From contig DEYX01000159.1 of the NCBI GenBank assembly GCA_002365025.1, positions 1-43,424 on the forward strand: DNA of 43,424 nucleotides. Reading direction: 5' to 3'. A program made the translations under genes and the position numbers. Positions 22,736 through 31,144 of the stretch are shown in pieces (the first letter of the stretch is position 1; each line of letters starts with the position of its first letter). A model generated the notes under the pieces. The model was not told the origin of the DNA. It saw only the letters and a program-made list of their open reading frames with translations, and searched no databases. The DNA is from Hungatella sp. UBA3147 (GTDB taxonomy: Bacteria; Bacillota; Clostridia; Lachnospirales; Lachnospiraceae).

Positions 22736-23593
22736 TTAATAAAGTGCAGCCTTTCCACTTGCCTTGAAAAGCCGGATCTTGTGATATGCCACTTCTTTCA
22801 TGGCTTTCATGCAAGGTGGTTCAATCATATTCGGTTCTCTCAGGCTGTTATCTGACAAAACTTCTCTCATTTTATTATAATAAGCCACTTTGATATCACT
22901 GGAGATATTAATCTTATTTACCCCCAATGTTACTGATTCCCCAATTTCTTTATCCGGATTATTCGATCCTCCGTGAAGCACTAGTGGAATCGTTACTTTT
23001 GACTTGATTTCTTTTAATAAATCCAACTTTAATTCCGGTTTCATACCAGCAGGATATAATCCGTGGCATGTTCCTATTGCAATTGCCAGTGTATCAACAC
23101 CTGTTTCCTTTACAAACGTTACAGCATCATCCGGCTTTGTATAAATAATTATCTGATTATCTGTTTCTGTGGAATCGGTTGTACCAATTGTGCCAAGTTC
23201 GCCTTCTACAGATACATTGGCTGCATGTGCTGCTTCACATATCTTTTTGCATAGAGCAATATTCTCTTCAAAGGGAAGACTTGAACCGTCAATCATAACA
23301 GATGTATATCCTGCCTGAATCGCTACCATGACCTGCTCAAAAGAAGCACCGTGATCCAGATGAATGCAAACCGGTATATTTGACTGATAAGCCCTCTGTT
23401 TTATTGCGGAAATGACATCTACCCCAATATGGCTCAGCTCATCCGGATGAATTGAAATAATAACCGGTGCATTTTCTTCTTCTGAGACCTCCATAATTCC
23501 ATTTAACATCGAATAGGAGCTGATGTTAAATGCAGGTACTGCAAAATTGTTTTCATTTGCAACAGCTAACAGTTCTTTCATGTTTAACAGCAT
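22736..23593 (-). CDS. Class II ketose-bisphosphate aldolase
   Basis: A 285-residue zinc aldolase of the fructose/tagatose-bisphosphate type (FbaA/GatY/KbaY group) that splits a ketose bisphosphate into glycerone phosphate and an aldehyde. Motifs: CIHLDHGASFEQV (catalytic Asp80, zinc His81), VEGELGTIGTTD, IAIGTCHGLYP (zinc His), PLVLHGGSN (zinc His) and KINISSDIKVAYY. The ATG at 23593 has GGAGG nine bases upstream; the upstream extension overlaps the permease gene and is unlike the family. It sits between the transporter genes and the ADP-dependent kinase, so its substrate is probably a less common sugar than fructose bisphosphate. Confidence 0.93.
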   Translation of the reverse strand: MLLNMKELLAVANENNFAVPAFNISSYSMLNGIMEVSEEENAPVIISIHPDELSHIGVDVISAIKQRAYQSNIPVCIHLDHGASFEQVMVAIQAGYTSVMIDGSSLPFEENIALCKKICEAAHAANVSVEGELGTIGTTDSTETDNQIIIYTKPDDAVTFVKETGVDTLAIAIGTCHGLYPAGMKPELKLDLLKEIKSKVTIPLVLHGGSNNPDKEIGESVTLGVNKINISSDIKVAYYNKMREVLSDNSLREPNMIEPPCMKAMKEVAYHKIRLFKASGKAALY

Positions 23594-23646
23594 AGTTTTT
23601 TCCTCCAACTTTTTATTAGATTTCCGTTTCCGGATAATCATACGTA

Positions 23647-24483
23647 TTAATTTTTTACAGCTCCTGCCGTCATGCCGGCAATAAAATACCGCTGGAAAAA
23701 CAAAAACAGGACCAATACAGGTAAGGAGCCTAATACACTCATTGACATCATTTGATTCCACTCATAGGCATGCTGCCCCATCAGCAGGCTAATGCCTACC
23801 GGTACCGTCCGCATTTCATTTGTCTTAGTCAACGCCAATGCAAACAAATATTCATTCCAGGCCTGCATGAATGTATACATTCCCACCGAAACCAGGCCAG
23901 GAATTGATACCGGAACCAGTACTGTCCAAAGAGCCACAAACCTTGAACCGCCGTCAATCATTACCGCTTCATCCAAATCTTTCGGCAGAGTATTCATATA
24001 TCCGGTAATCATCAAGATCGCATAGGGCAAGGTAAACAGCATATACGTCAGTATCAATGCGCCAAATGTATTGTATAATTTCAGGCTGACTATCAGGCTT
24101 AAATATGGAATCAAAAGGGTGATCGGAGGCACTGCCTGCACACTGACAATGACGGTATTGATGAAACCTTTTCCCGGAAAATCGAAACGACTGAAACTGT
24201 AAGATGCAAGTATCCCGATGATCAATGTAAAAATCACTACAACCATTGCAATGCAATAGCTGTTGATAAAAAATCTGACTTTTTCAGGATTATGAAAGAT
24301 TGAAATATAGGCGTTCAAGCTAAAACTCTCAGATATCCATGTTGGCGGCCAGGCAAAGATTTCCGCATTAGGCTTAAATGAACTCAGCAGCATCCACAAT
24401 ATAGGGAATCCTGAAAATAATGCTCCGGTTACCAGAAGGATCATAATTAGTATTTTTATGTACCACTTTTTTTTACCTACCAT
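23647..24483 (-). CDS. Sugar ABC transporter permease, MalG type
   Basis: A 278-residue inner-membrane permease with six predicted helices. The EAA loop that contacts the ATPase is LDEAVMIDGGSRFVALWTVL (about residues 190-209). ILWMLLSSFKPNAEIFAWPP near residue 30 is typical of the MalG/UgpE class. The ATG at 24483 has GAGAGGG eight bases upstream, and the gene begins three bases after the MalF-type permease ends. No ATP-binding subunit is encoded in the window. CUT1 transporters often share a distant MsmX-like ATPase, which probably serves here. Confidence 0.93.
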   Translation of the reverse strand: MVGKKKWYIKILIMILLVTGALFSGFPILWMLLSSFKPNAEIFAWPPTWISESFSLNAYISIFHNPEKVRFFINSYCIAMVVVIFTLIIGILASYSFSRFDFPGKGFINTVIVSVQAVPPITLLIPYLSLIVSLKLYNTFGALILTYMLFTLPYAILMITGYMNTLPKDLDEAVMIDGGSRFVALWTVLVPVSIPGLVSVGMYTFMQAWNEYLFALALTKTNEMRTVPVGISLLMGQHAYEWNQMMSMSVLGSLPVLVLFLFFQRYFIAGMTAGAVKN

Positions 24484-24485
24484 AA

Positions 24486-25421
24486 TCAGTCCCTCTCTCT
24501 CTGATGCCGCACATAAAAAACAGCTATGACAGAACATACAACCAGTAAGATTACTGCTGATGCAGAAGCCTGGGAATATTGATATTTACTGAATCCCCTT
24601 TTATAAATAAAAGTACTTATCATCTCTGTTGCATTAATCGGCCCCCCGCCTGTGGTCATCCAAATCAAGGCAAATTGTTGTATCGTCCACACAAAATCCA
24701 ACATTAGCAAACTAATAATAATTGGTTTTAATTGGGGAATTGTAATGCGGAAAAATTGTTGTACTGCATTTGCACCGTCAATTGCCGATGCTTCATAAAG
24801 ATCCGTGGGTATCCCCTGAAGTCCTGCCAGGATACTAACCATATAAAATGGATAGCCTGCCCATATGTTTATCAAGGTTACTGAGAACAGGGCGAAATTC
24901 CGGGAACCAAGCCATTCGATCTGTGACGACGTAAGATTTGCAATTTGTAACAAGTAGTTGATAATCCCATTGGGATTCATCATCATTTTCCATAATATTG
25001 CGATAACCGATGCTGTAAACATCCAGGGTAGTACATAAATCACTCTGAAAAATGCTTTCATATTAATTCCTATATAACTTGTATTGAGGAGTATAGCAAA
25101 CAGCATTCCTAAAAGCATGTGCATCACTACACTGGCACCAACAAAAAACAATGTATTTTTGACTGCGACAAAAAATGTTTTGTCTGATAATATCATAACG
25201 TAATTCTTTAAACCAACGAACACAGGATCTTTTTTGATAATAACATTGTCAAAAAAAGAATATCGGACCACCATACAGATCGGGATAATCAACAATAGAA
25301 GCATAAGCACAATTGTTGGCAGGAGATATAAGTATGGTTCACATTTCTTTTTCATGGTCTGTGACATCTTACCGCTGCTTTTCTTTTTTATCATTTCCCT
25401 TACCTTAGCCAACTCGCCCAT
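24486..25421 (-). CDS. Sugar ABC transporter permease, MalF type
   Basis: A CUT1-family permease of about 311 residues. After a basic lead it opens with LYLLPTIVLMLLLLIIPICM, and it has six predicted helices. The EAA loop is LYEASAIDGANAVQQFFRIT, followed by IPQLKPIIISLLMLDFVWT. The start is uncertain. The ATG at 25421 follows AAGGAGG very closely, while an ATG at 25394 has AAGG at a better distance. It lies between the binding protein and the MalG-type permease with almost no gap, so all three are one transcript. Substrate is unknown; context suggests a mono- or disaccharide. Confidence 0.9.
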   Translation of the reverse strand: MGELAKVREMIKKKSSGKMSQTMKKKCEPYLYLLPTIVLMLLLLIIPICMVVRYSFFDNVIIKKDPVFVGLKNYVMILSDKTFFVAVKNTLFFVGASVVMHMLLGMLFAILLNTSYIGINMKAFFRVIYVLPWMFTASVIAILWKMMMNPNGIINYLLQIANLTSSQIEWLGSRNFALFSVTLINIWAGYPFYMVSILAGLQGIPTDLYEASAIDGANAVQQFFRITIPQLKPIIISLLMLDFVWTIQQFALIWMTTGGGPINATEMISTFIYKRGFSKYQYSQASASAVILLVVCSVIAVFYVRHQRERD

Positions 25422-25475
25422 CCCCTCCTTCTTAATATCAGGCTGCACGATTCCATCATGCAGCCTGTCTCGTCT

Positions 25476-26822
25476 TTATTGGAATGCTCCCTCCCAAATC
25501 TCTTGTGTTGCAGACAGCATATCTGATGCCGCTGCCGTATCGCCGTCAATATACAGCTGTAATTGCTCATCAAACTGTCTCATTAATTCTTCTGAAGTCG
25601 GAAGTCCGGTAAATTCATTGATTGCATAACACTTTTGATATAATTCATATGCTTCTACAAATAGCTCGTCAGCTTTCGAATAATCCGGATTGGCATTTAC
25701 ATTTCCGGGAAAGGCATTTGCATATACTGCAAGTTTGGCATTTACCTCGGGACTCATTAAATACTCCACGAACTTCATGGCCTCTGCTTTATGGTCACAG
25801 TTTTCTGCAACACCGATTCCCCAGTTAGCCACATCCATACCACTCTTTCCTGTATAGCCCTCTTTTACCGGAACAGGCATAAATTCAAAGTTCAAGCCAG
25901 GTGCTTCTTTCTTAATTGTTGTTAAGTGTGCCAGTGAATCTGTCATAAATGCAACACGGCCATTTGTAAACTCTTCTACCATATCTGCTTCTTTCATAGA
26001 ATAAGCACCTGGTGCAACGACTCCTGCATCAAACAAATTTTTTACAAAATCTACAGTATCTGTCATAAGTGGATTATCTGTCAAAGCCGGTTTCCCATCT
26101 TTCAGCATAGTTCCGCCAGAAGCCCATAACCAGCTCATGAAATTGTTCTGAATACCGCTTGGCGATTCTGTTGATAAAGGGATTGCCCATCCGGCAACAC
26201 CTTTATTTGCTGCTGCAACCTTTTTACAGGCCTCTGCAAATTCCAGCCATGTCTTAGGAGCTTCCGTAATACCTGCTGATGCCAATAAATCTTTATTCAC
26301 GTACATGGGATATGCAAAGTTAACAACCGGGATCATATATGTATTCCCTTCTACCTTTATCTGATCAGATAATTGTCCATCATCATAGCCGTCTGATGAC
26401 ATCAGCTCCGTCATATTTGCAATGGAACCCTGTTTTGCAAAATCATATACCCAGGCTCCATCAAGACCCACTACATCTGCCATGGTTCCTGCTGCTGCAC
26501 CTGCTGCAATCTGTGTCTTGGTATCTGCATAAGGATTGCTTAATAATTCGATTTTAACCCCTGATTGTTCTGTAAATCCATCACAGATCTCCTTAAGGAC
26601 ACCGTCAGGCAATTCTACGCCCCACCATTGCTGAAATTCCAATGTAACATCGCCCCCGCTTGTTACGCTTTCTGCTGTTGTCTCTTGTGCAGCAGCTGCC
26701 GGCTGCGCTGTTTCTGACCGTGTGGTCTTTGTTGGCTGGCTTCCGCAGCCAATCAGGCTGACCGCCATACCTGCTGCCAGCATGGCAGCCAGACTTTTTT
26801 CCATAAACTTGCTCACTTTCAT
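25476..26822 (-). CDS. Sugar-binding lipoprotein of ABC transporter
   Basis: An extracellular solute-binding protein of family 1 (448 residues), anchored by lipid. The signal peptide has an AAMLAAGMAVSLIGC lipobox with Cys26, followed by a Thr/Ala-rich linker to about residue 60. The mature part begins TLEFQQWWGVELPDGVLKEI and contains ADVVGLDGAWVYDFAKQG, YMIPVVNFAYPMYVNKDLL and the MKFVEYLMSPEVNAKLA helix common to these proteins. GGAGGG stands eight bases before the ATG. It is first in the operon, behind a near-consensus promoter, as usual for the most abundant component. Tryptophan-rich stretches fit a carbohydrate ligand, but specificity cannot be read. Confidence 0.94.
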   Translation of the reverse strand: MKVSKFMEKSLAAMLAAGMAVSLIGCGSQPTKTTRSETAQPAAAAQETTAESVTSGGDVTLEFQQWWGVELPDGVLKEICDGFTEQSGVKIELLSNPYADTKTQIAAGAAAGTMADVVGLDGAWVYDFAKQGSIANMTELMSSDGYDDGQLSDQIKVEGNTYMIPVVNFAYPMYVNKDLLASAGITEAPKTWLEFAEACKKVAAANKGVAGWAIPLSTESPSGIQNNFMSWLWASGGTMLKDGKPALTDNPLMTDTVDFVKNLFDAGVVAPGAYSMKEADMVEEFTNGRVAFMTDSLAHLTTIKKEAPGLNFEFMPVPVKEGYTGKSGMDVANWGIGVAENCDHKAEAMKFVEYLMSPEVNAKLAVYANAFPGNVNANPDYSKADELFVEAYELYQKCYAINEFTGLPTSEELMRQFDEQLQLYIDGDTAAASDMLSATQEIWEGAFQ

Positions 26823-26849
26823 TTATGTAGCCCTCCAAATAAATGATTC

Positions 26850-26867
26850 GTATTCATTACTGAATAC
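26850..26867. promoter_or_regulatory. Candidate operator of the sugar operon
   Basis: GTATTC (26850-26855) and GAATAC (26862-26867) form a perfect inverted repeat with a 6-bp spacer. It lies just downstream of the promoter -10 (26892-26887), a position where a bound repressor would block transcription. The RpiR regulator in the operon is the natural candidate. No binding data are available. Confidence 0.5.
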
Positions 26868-26886
26868 ATTATATGTTTACAATTGC

Positions 26887-26915
26887 ATTGTATATGAATA
26901 TTTATTTCACGTCAA
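26887..26915 (-). promoter_or_regulatory. Sigma-A promoter of the sugar operon
   Basis: Minus-strand TTGACG (26915-26910) and TACAAT (26892-26887) are spaced by 17 bp. The leader to the binding-protein start is about 60 bases. The 454-bp gap 26823-27276 otherwise contains the operator, a free hairpin at 27087-27124 and the yajC terminator, with no gene. Confidence 0.8.
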
Positions 26916-27086
26916 TATATTTATGTAATAATATTTCTTTTCGGAATTTTTGCCAATTATTACTTTAACTCACCATATTGCCGCTTATTATTTTGTGCTA
27001 ATTATACATATTTATCCATTTTTTCTTTATAAGCTTAGCCTTCACGAAATCTATTTTCACAAAGGCAATAAAGAATGAATATGGAA

Positions 27087-27124
27087 GCCGGAAAAAGCCT
27101 GCCTCCGGCAATGGAGAGCAGGCT
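27087..27124. terminator. Terminator-like hairpin with no adjoining gene
   Basis: AGCCTGC (27096-27102) pairs with GCAGGCT (27118-27124), and a competing CCGG/CCGG pairing starts at 27088. T-rich tails follow on both strands (CTTTCTCTT and TTTTTCC). No gene ends here on either strand, so it may be left over from a lost gene or act as a back-up terminator. Confidence 0.4.
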
Positions 27125-27228
27125 CTTTCTCTTATCCACTGCCAAACTGCCCTTATACCGTTAAATACTTAAGGCTTCCGGCTATTTATCTGACATGGTT
27201 CAGTTTCAATGAACAGACTCTATAAATC

Positions 27229-27266
27229 AAAAAAACACCCGGAAAGAGATTTTCTCTTTCCGGGTG
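27229..27266 (-). terminator. Terminator of the scfA-scfB-tgt-yajC operon
   Basis: CTCTTTCCGGGTG (27254-27266) pairs perfectly over 13 bp with CACCCGGAAAGAG (27236-27248). A seven-base T-run follows on the minus strand. It lies 10 bp beyond the yajC stop codon. Confidence 0.92.
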
Positions 27267-27276
27267 CCCTGATTTC

Positions 27277-27573
27277 TTAAGCTTGTGCTTTTTCCACCTG
27301 AACGATAGCAGTCTTCTGCATAGGAATTCTGCAGTTCTTATTGTTGCCGAACTCTACGATAACCGTATCATCCGTCATATCAATGATGACACCATAAAAT
27401 CCACTTGAGGTCAAAACGCTGTCTCCGATTGCAATGTTTGCAAACATCTCCTGCTGTTTCTTTTTCTCTTTCTTCTGTGGTCTGATTGCAATAAAATACA
27501 TGAAGCCAAAGATCACTGCGATATAAATGACCCAAAAGCCCACGCCCATGGTACCGCCTGTTGCTGATAACAT
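27277..27573 (-). CDS. yajC: Preprotein translocase subunit YajC
   Basis: Small membrane partner of the SecDF complex. One N-terminal membrane helix (GFWVIYIAVIFGFMYFIAIR, about residues 12-31) is followed by the family signature RPQKKEKKKQQEMFANIAIG and a small beta domain (VLTSSGFYGVIIDMTDDTVI). The ATG at 27573 was preferred to the one two codons earlier because AAGGAGG is then eight bases away. Length is 98 residues. It is the last gene of a transcript with tgt, a conserved pairing; secD and secF do not follow here. Confidence 0.95.
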   Translation of the reverse strand: MLSATGGTMGVGFWVIYIAVIFGFMYFIAIRPQKKEKKKQQEMFANIAIGDSVLTSSGFYGVIIDMTDDTVIVEFGNNKNCRIPMQKTAIVQVEKAQA

Positions 27574-27621
27574 AACCATTTCCTCCTTATATAACGATCC
27601 GCCGCCTGCTTGTCTCTCTTT

Positions 27622-28761
27622 TTAGGTAGTCTGACCTGCCATCATACCCGAAAGCTTCTGCTCCTTGTATTCCCCATAACGGTGGTTCTCGATTGCGTCG
27701 CGGATCTCTTCCATCATTGTATTATAAAAATACAAATTATGCAATACACATAATCTCATGCCAAGCATTTCTTTTGCCTTTAAAAGATGCCTGATATAGG
27801 CTCTGCTGTAGGAACGGCAGGCTGGACACCCGCAGCCCTCTTCGATCGGCCTGTGATCCAATTCATATTTGGTATTAAATAAATTCATTTTGCCGTGATT
27901 GGTGTATACGTGTCCATGGCGGCCATTTCTTGACGGATATACACAGTCAAAAAAATCCACGCCCCGGTCTACGGCCACTAAAATGTTAGCGGGAGTTCCT
28001 ACACCCATTAAATAGGTGGGCTTGTTCTCCGGCAGATAAGGTACCGTCTCATCTAAGATCCGGTACATCTCCTCATGGCTTTCTCCTACTGCCAGTCCAC
28101 CCAGGGCATAGCCGTCTAAATCCATGGCAGAAATGGTTTTTGCATGGGCGATGCGGATATCTTCAAAGGTTCCGCCCTGGTTGATGCCGAATAACAGCTG
28201 GTCCTTATTTAAGGTATCCGGCTGGGAATTAAGCTTTGCCATCTCAGTCTGGCACCTTTCCAGCCATCTGGTGGTGCGGTCTACGCTGTTTTGCATGTAT
28301 TCCCTGGTAGCCGGATGAGGTGGACATTCGTCAAAAGCCATAGCTATGGTAGACGCCAGATTGGACTGGATCTGCATACTTTCTTCCGGACCCATGAAAA
28401 TCTTACGTCCATCTATATGGGATTGAAAGTATACGCCCTCCTCCTTTATTTTCCTTAAGCCGGTCAGGGAGAATACCTGAAAGCCGCCGGAATCCGTGAG
28501 AATTGGACGGTCCCAGCTCATAAACTTATGGAGGCCGCCAAACTCTCTGATTAATTTATCGCCGGTGCGTACATGAAGATGATAGGTGTTTGACAATTCC
28601 ACCTGGGTTCTGATCTCACGGAGATCATCCGTGGAAACAGCCCCTTTAATGGCTCCCACCGTACCCACGTTCATGAATACCGGAGTTTGGATGGTACCAT
28701 GAACGGTGGTTACTTCTGCACGCTTTGCACGTCCATCCTTTGCAACGATCTTATAATTCAT
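27622..28761 (-). CDS. tgt: Queuine/preQ1 tRNA-ribosyltransferase
   Basis: Exchanges guanine 34 in GUN-anticodon tRNAs for the queuosine precursor preQ1. Conserved parts: TDSGGFQVFSL with the substrate Asp (about residues 91-101), MAFDECPPHPATREY, GINQGGTFEDIR, GYALGGLAVGE (base recognition), FFDCVYPSRNGRHG with the nucleophilic Asp, and the zinc site GCGCPACRSYSRAYIRHL. Length is 379 residues, standard. It is translated from an ATG with AGGGAAA just upstream. It lies 51 bp after scfB and 48 bp before yajC. A degraded dispersed repeat sits in the scfB-tgt gap. Confidence 0.97.
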   Translation of the reverse strand: MNYKIVAKDGRAKRAEVTTVHGTIQTPVFMNVGTVGAIKGAVSTDDLREIRTQVELSNTYHLHVRTGDKLIREFGGLHKFMSWDRPILTDSGGFQVFSLTGLRKIKEEGVYFQSHIDGRKIFMGPEESMQIQSNLASTIAMAFDECPPHPATREYMQNSVDRTTRWLERCQTEMAKLNSQPDTLNKDQLLFGINQGGTFEDIRIAHAKTISAMDLDGYALGGLAVGESHEEMYRILDETVPYLPENKPTYLMGVGTPANILVAVDRGVDFFDCVYPSRNGRHGHVYTNHGKMNLFNTKYELDHRPIEEGCGCPACRSYSRAYIRHLLKAKEMLGMRLCVLHNLYFYNTMMEEIRDAIENHRYGEYKEQKLSGMMAGQTT

Positions 28762-28777
28762 CTGATTTCCCTATTCC

Positions 28778-28800
28778 TGCCCAGATTCACTGGGCATAAG
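28778..28800. repeat. Partial copy of the dispersed TGCCC/GGGCA repeat
   Basis: TGCCCAGATTCACTGGGCAT (28778-28797) matches the first hairpin of the units at 4403-4498 and continues into a decayed second part. It lies between scfB and tgt. Confidence 0.45.
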
Positions 28801-28812
28801 AGTATTGTGTTC

Positions 28813-30207
28813 TCAATCTTCCGCTAAAGCCGCCTTGATCATGATGGCAGATTCGATCCGTTTCTTCTGCATTTCGCAGCCGATATCATATGCATCCGTG
28901 ATGCTCCCGTGGAAGTTGTGTGAGTTAGCCGCACAGCCTCCGCTGCAGTAAAACCTTGCAAAGCAGTCCCGGCATTTGTCCTTTGCATAAACATTACAAA
29001 GCTTAAACTCATCGCGGATCTCTAAATTAGTCACGCCTGTATCCACGTTGCCAAGAAGGAATTTTTCCTCACCGACAAACTGGTGGCATGGATAAAAGTC
29101 TCCCCATGGAGTCACCGCCAGATACTCGGTTCCTGAACCGCAGCCGGACAGGCGCTTAGCCACACAGGGGCCCTGGTTTAAATCAATATTAAAGTGGAAA
29201 AAGTTAAACCCTTTTCCTTCCTTCTGCCTTTTAATATATTCCACAGCAAGATCGTCATACTCTTTCAGGATTTGAGGAAGGTCTTCCTCCCTGATGGCAT
29301 ATTCTTCTTCCGGCTGTGCCACCACAGGTTCTATAGACATACTTTTAAAGCCAAGATCAGCAAATTCCAGAACATCCTTTGCAAAATCCATATTATGACG
29401 GGTAAAGGTTCCTCTGATGTAATAATCCTTGGTTCCTCTAAGTTTTGCAAACTTCTGGAATTTGGGAACGATCAGCTCGTAGCTTCCTTTTCCATTGCGG
29501 AATGGGCGCATATTGTCATTGACCTCTTTCCGTCCGTCAAGGCTTAAGACCACATTGCTCATTTCCCGATTGCAGAATTCCATGATCTCATCGTTTAACA
29601 GCACCCCGTTGGTAGTCATGGTAAAGCGGAAGTTCTTATTATATTCTTTCTCTTTTTTACGTCCGTATTCAACAAGCTGCTTTACTACGTCCCAATTCAT
29701 GAGCGGTTCTCCGCCAAAAAAGTCTACCTCTAAGTTTCTTCGGTTCCCGGAATTGGCAATAAGAAAGTCCAGAGCCTTTTTTCCCACTTCAAAGGGCATC
29801 AGCGCTCGTCTGCCATGGTACTCCCCTTCTTCCGCAAAACAATATTTGCAGGCCAGGTTGCAATCATGAGCAATATGTAAGCAAAGAGCCTTTACTACTG
29901 TCTGCCGTTTTTTAAAGTCCACCACATAATCGTGGTATAAATCCTTTGTAAACAGCTCTCCCTTATCGATCAGATACTGGATTTCCTCCAGCGCTTCTTC
30001 TACTTCTGTCTCTCCATATTTTTCAGAAAGACGGATTCGTACTTCTTCTCCTACCTCTTTGTCCAGGGCCTGGGCCTCTTCCATCTCCGGCACCATGCCT
30101 GCGGCGATCTCTACGGCCTCATACATGACCGGATCCACAGAGTGAACGGAGCCGCTGTTGACATCCATAATAATATGGAAGCCATTGTTGATATATTGAT
30201 GAATCAC
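28813..30207 (-). CDS. scfB: Radical SAM SCIFF peptide maturase
   Basis: Installs thioether cross-links between cysteines and neighbouring residues of the SCIFF peptide. The radical SAM cluster motif is HDCNLACKYCFAEEG (Cys116, Cys120, Cys123), followed by DFFGGEPLMNWDVVKQL and NVVLSLDGRKEVND. The C-terminal SPASM domain for auxiliary iron-sulfur clusters is cysteine-rich: CVAKRLSGCGSG, YPCHQF, and CNVYAKDKCRDCFARFYCSG. An N-terminal RiPP-recognition-like region fills about residues 1-100. Length is 464 residues. The precursor gene scfA lies directly upstream with a large hairpin between them. The natural role of the product is unknown. Confidence 0.96.
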   Translation of the reverse strand: MIHQYINNGFHIIMDVNSGSVHSVDPVMYEAVEIAAGMVPEMEEAQALDKEVGEEVRIRLSEKYGETEVEEALEEIQYLIDKGELFTKDLYHDYVVDFKKRQTVVKALCLHIAHDCNLACKYCFAEEGEYHGRRALMPFEVGKKALDFLIANSGNRRNLEVDFFGGEPLMNWDVVKQLVEYGRKKEKEYNKNFRFTMTTNGVLLNDEIMEFCNREMSNVVLSLDGRKEVNDNMRPFRNGKGSYELIVPKFQKFAKLRGTKDYYIRGTFTRHNMDFAKDVLEFADLGFKSMSIEPVVAQPEEEYAIREEDLPQILKEYDDLAVEYIKRQKEGKGFNFFHFNIDLNQGPCVAKRLSGCGSGTEYLAVTPWGDFYPCHQFVGEEKFLLGNVDTGVTNLEIRDEFKLCNVYAKDKCRDCFARFYCSGGCAANSHNFHGSITDAYDIGCEMQKKRIESAIMIKAALAED

Positions 30208-30253
30208 TTGTATTCTCCTTAGCTTAAAAAGATTTAACCGATGATTGGTTTTG

Positions 30254-30314
30254 GGCAGACAAGCGAAGGAACCCCTACTGTCATTACGACCGTAGGGGCA
30301 TCTGCTTATCTGCC
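30254..30314 (-). promoter_or_regulatory. Two-tier hairpin between scfA and scfB
   Basis: Outer arms GGCAGACAAGC (30254-30264) and GCTTATCTGCC (30304-30314) pair at 10 of 11 positions. Inner arms CCCCTAC (30272-30278) and GTAGGGG (30292-30298) pair perfectly. No T-run follows, so it is not a simple terminator. It may stabilise the short scfA message or reduce read-through into scfB, giving much peptide and little enzyme. Confidence 0.6.
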
Positions 30315-30342
30315 TTATGGCTATTCTATACAGTTAAAATAA

Positions 30343-30489
30343 TTAACGGTTGCTGTTCTCGCAGCTCTGGTTTCCTACTGTACAGGATGTCTTGCAGGCT
30401 GACTGGCAGGAAGTCTGGCATTCGCCGCAGCCGCCTTTCTTCATAGACTCTTTTAATGTACTGGAATTTAAGGTCTTTACATGCTTCAT
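30343..30489 (-). CDS. scfA: SCIFF ribosomal peptide precursor (six cysteines)
   Basis: A 48-residue precursor of the 'six cysteines in forty-five residues' family, found across Clostridia. It begins MKHVKTLNSSTLKESMKKGG, and the cysteines are at 21, 24, 28, 32, 36 and 43. Ser/Thr residues between them, such as Thr at 26 and 34, fit thioether acceptors. The ATG at 30489 has AGGAGG about nine bases upstream; the longer in-frame start overlaps the promoter and ribosome site and is not used. ScfB is encoded next. Known family members are cross-linked by ScfB; export and function are not established. Confidence 0.95.
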   Translation of the reverse strand: MKHVKTLNSSTLKESMKKGGCGECQTSCQSACKTSCTVGNQSCENSNR

Positions 30490-30525
30490 AAACTTACACC
30501 TCCTGTATTTGTCTAATTCTTTGAG

Positions 30526-30554
30526 ATTATACCACATGTTTTAGACGAGTGCAA
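30526..30554 (-). promoter_or_regulatory. Sigma-A promoter of scfA operon
   Basis: Minus-strand TTGCAC (30554-30549) and a perfect TATAAT (30531-30526) are spaced by 17 bp, leaving a leader of about 30 bases before scfA. Confidence 0.85.
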
Positions 30555-30674
30555 GATGAATTGCCCCAGGGAGCCAGATAAGAAAGGATCAATTTTATTG
30601 TTAGGACATCCATGAATATCATCCATACCCCAAGAATATACTGAACCAGAAGACAAGATATAAGGAGTATTCAA

Positions 30675-31034
30675 ATGGAAAAATCAAAGCTTCAGGTCAC
30701 ACTAAGAAACCTTCTTATCACCTACATACTGACCGGAATCTTGCTGGTAGTCCTGGCCTTAGCACTCTATAGATTCCGTCTTAAGGAAGGGCAGATACGC
30801 CTGGGAGTCAATGCGGTTTATATTATCGCCTGTCTCTTTGGCGGAGTCTTAATGGGAAAGAGCGTACGCCATCGAAGATTCTTCTGGGGCCTTTTGTTGG
30901 GACTTCTATATTTCCTGGTGCTCTTGGCCGTATCCTTTTTCTTAAACAAAGGATTAAATGGTTCTATGAATCAGCTCCTCACAACCATGGCCATATGCGC
31001 AGTCAGCGGCACCGCGGGGGGGATGCTTAGTTGA
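30675..31034 (+). CDS. TIGR04086 family membrane protein
   Basis: A 119-residue protein with four hydrophobic helices, at about residues 12-30, 43-60, 70-90 and 98-115. Between helices two and three is a basic stretch, GKSVRHRRFFWG. The pattern LFGGVLMGKSVRHRRFFWGL with the glycine-rich last helix (CAVSGTAGGMLS) matches the TIGR04086/YrzE group, whose function is unknown. It commonly sits near SCIFF genes in Clostridia, as here. AAGGAG stands seven bases before the ATG. It is divergent from scfA and probably monocistronic. Confidence 0.86.
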   Translation: MEKSKLQVTLRNLLITYILTGILLVVLALALYRFRLKEGQIRLGVNAVYIIACLFGGVLMGKSVRHRRFFWGLLLGLLYFLVLLAVSFFLNKGLNGSMNQLLTTMAICAVSGTAGGMLS

Positions 31035-31060
31035 CGGAAGATTTCCCGGGAAATGTAAAA

Positions 31061-31092
31061 GGGAGAGCAGAAGCAGAAAGCTTCTCTCTCCC
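31061..31092 (+). terminator. Terminator after the TIGR04086 gene
   Basis: GGGAGAG and CTCTCCC arms, extended by AGAAGC/GCTTCT, form a stem starting 27 bp after the stop codon. The tail CTCTTTCCC is only moderately T-rich, so efficiency is doubtful. Confidence 0.5.
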
Positions 31093-31144
31093 CTCTTTCC
31101 CAACCCTCCGGTAAAGCCTGCGAAACCGCCGGCCAACCAAAAGC

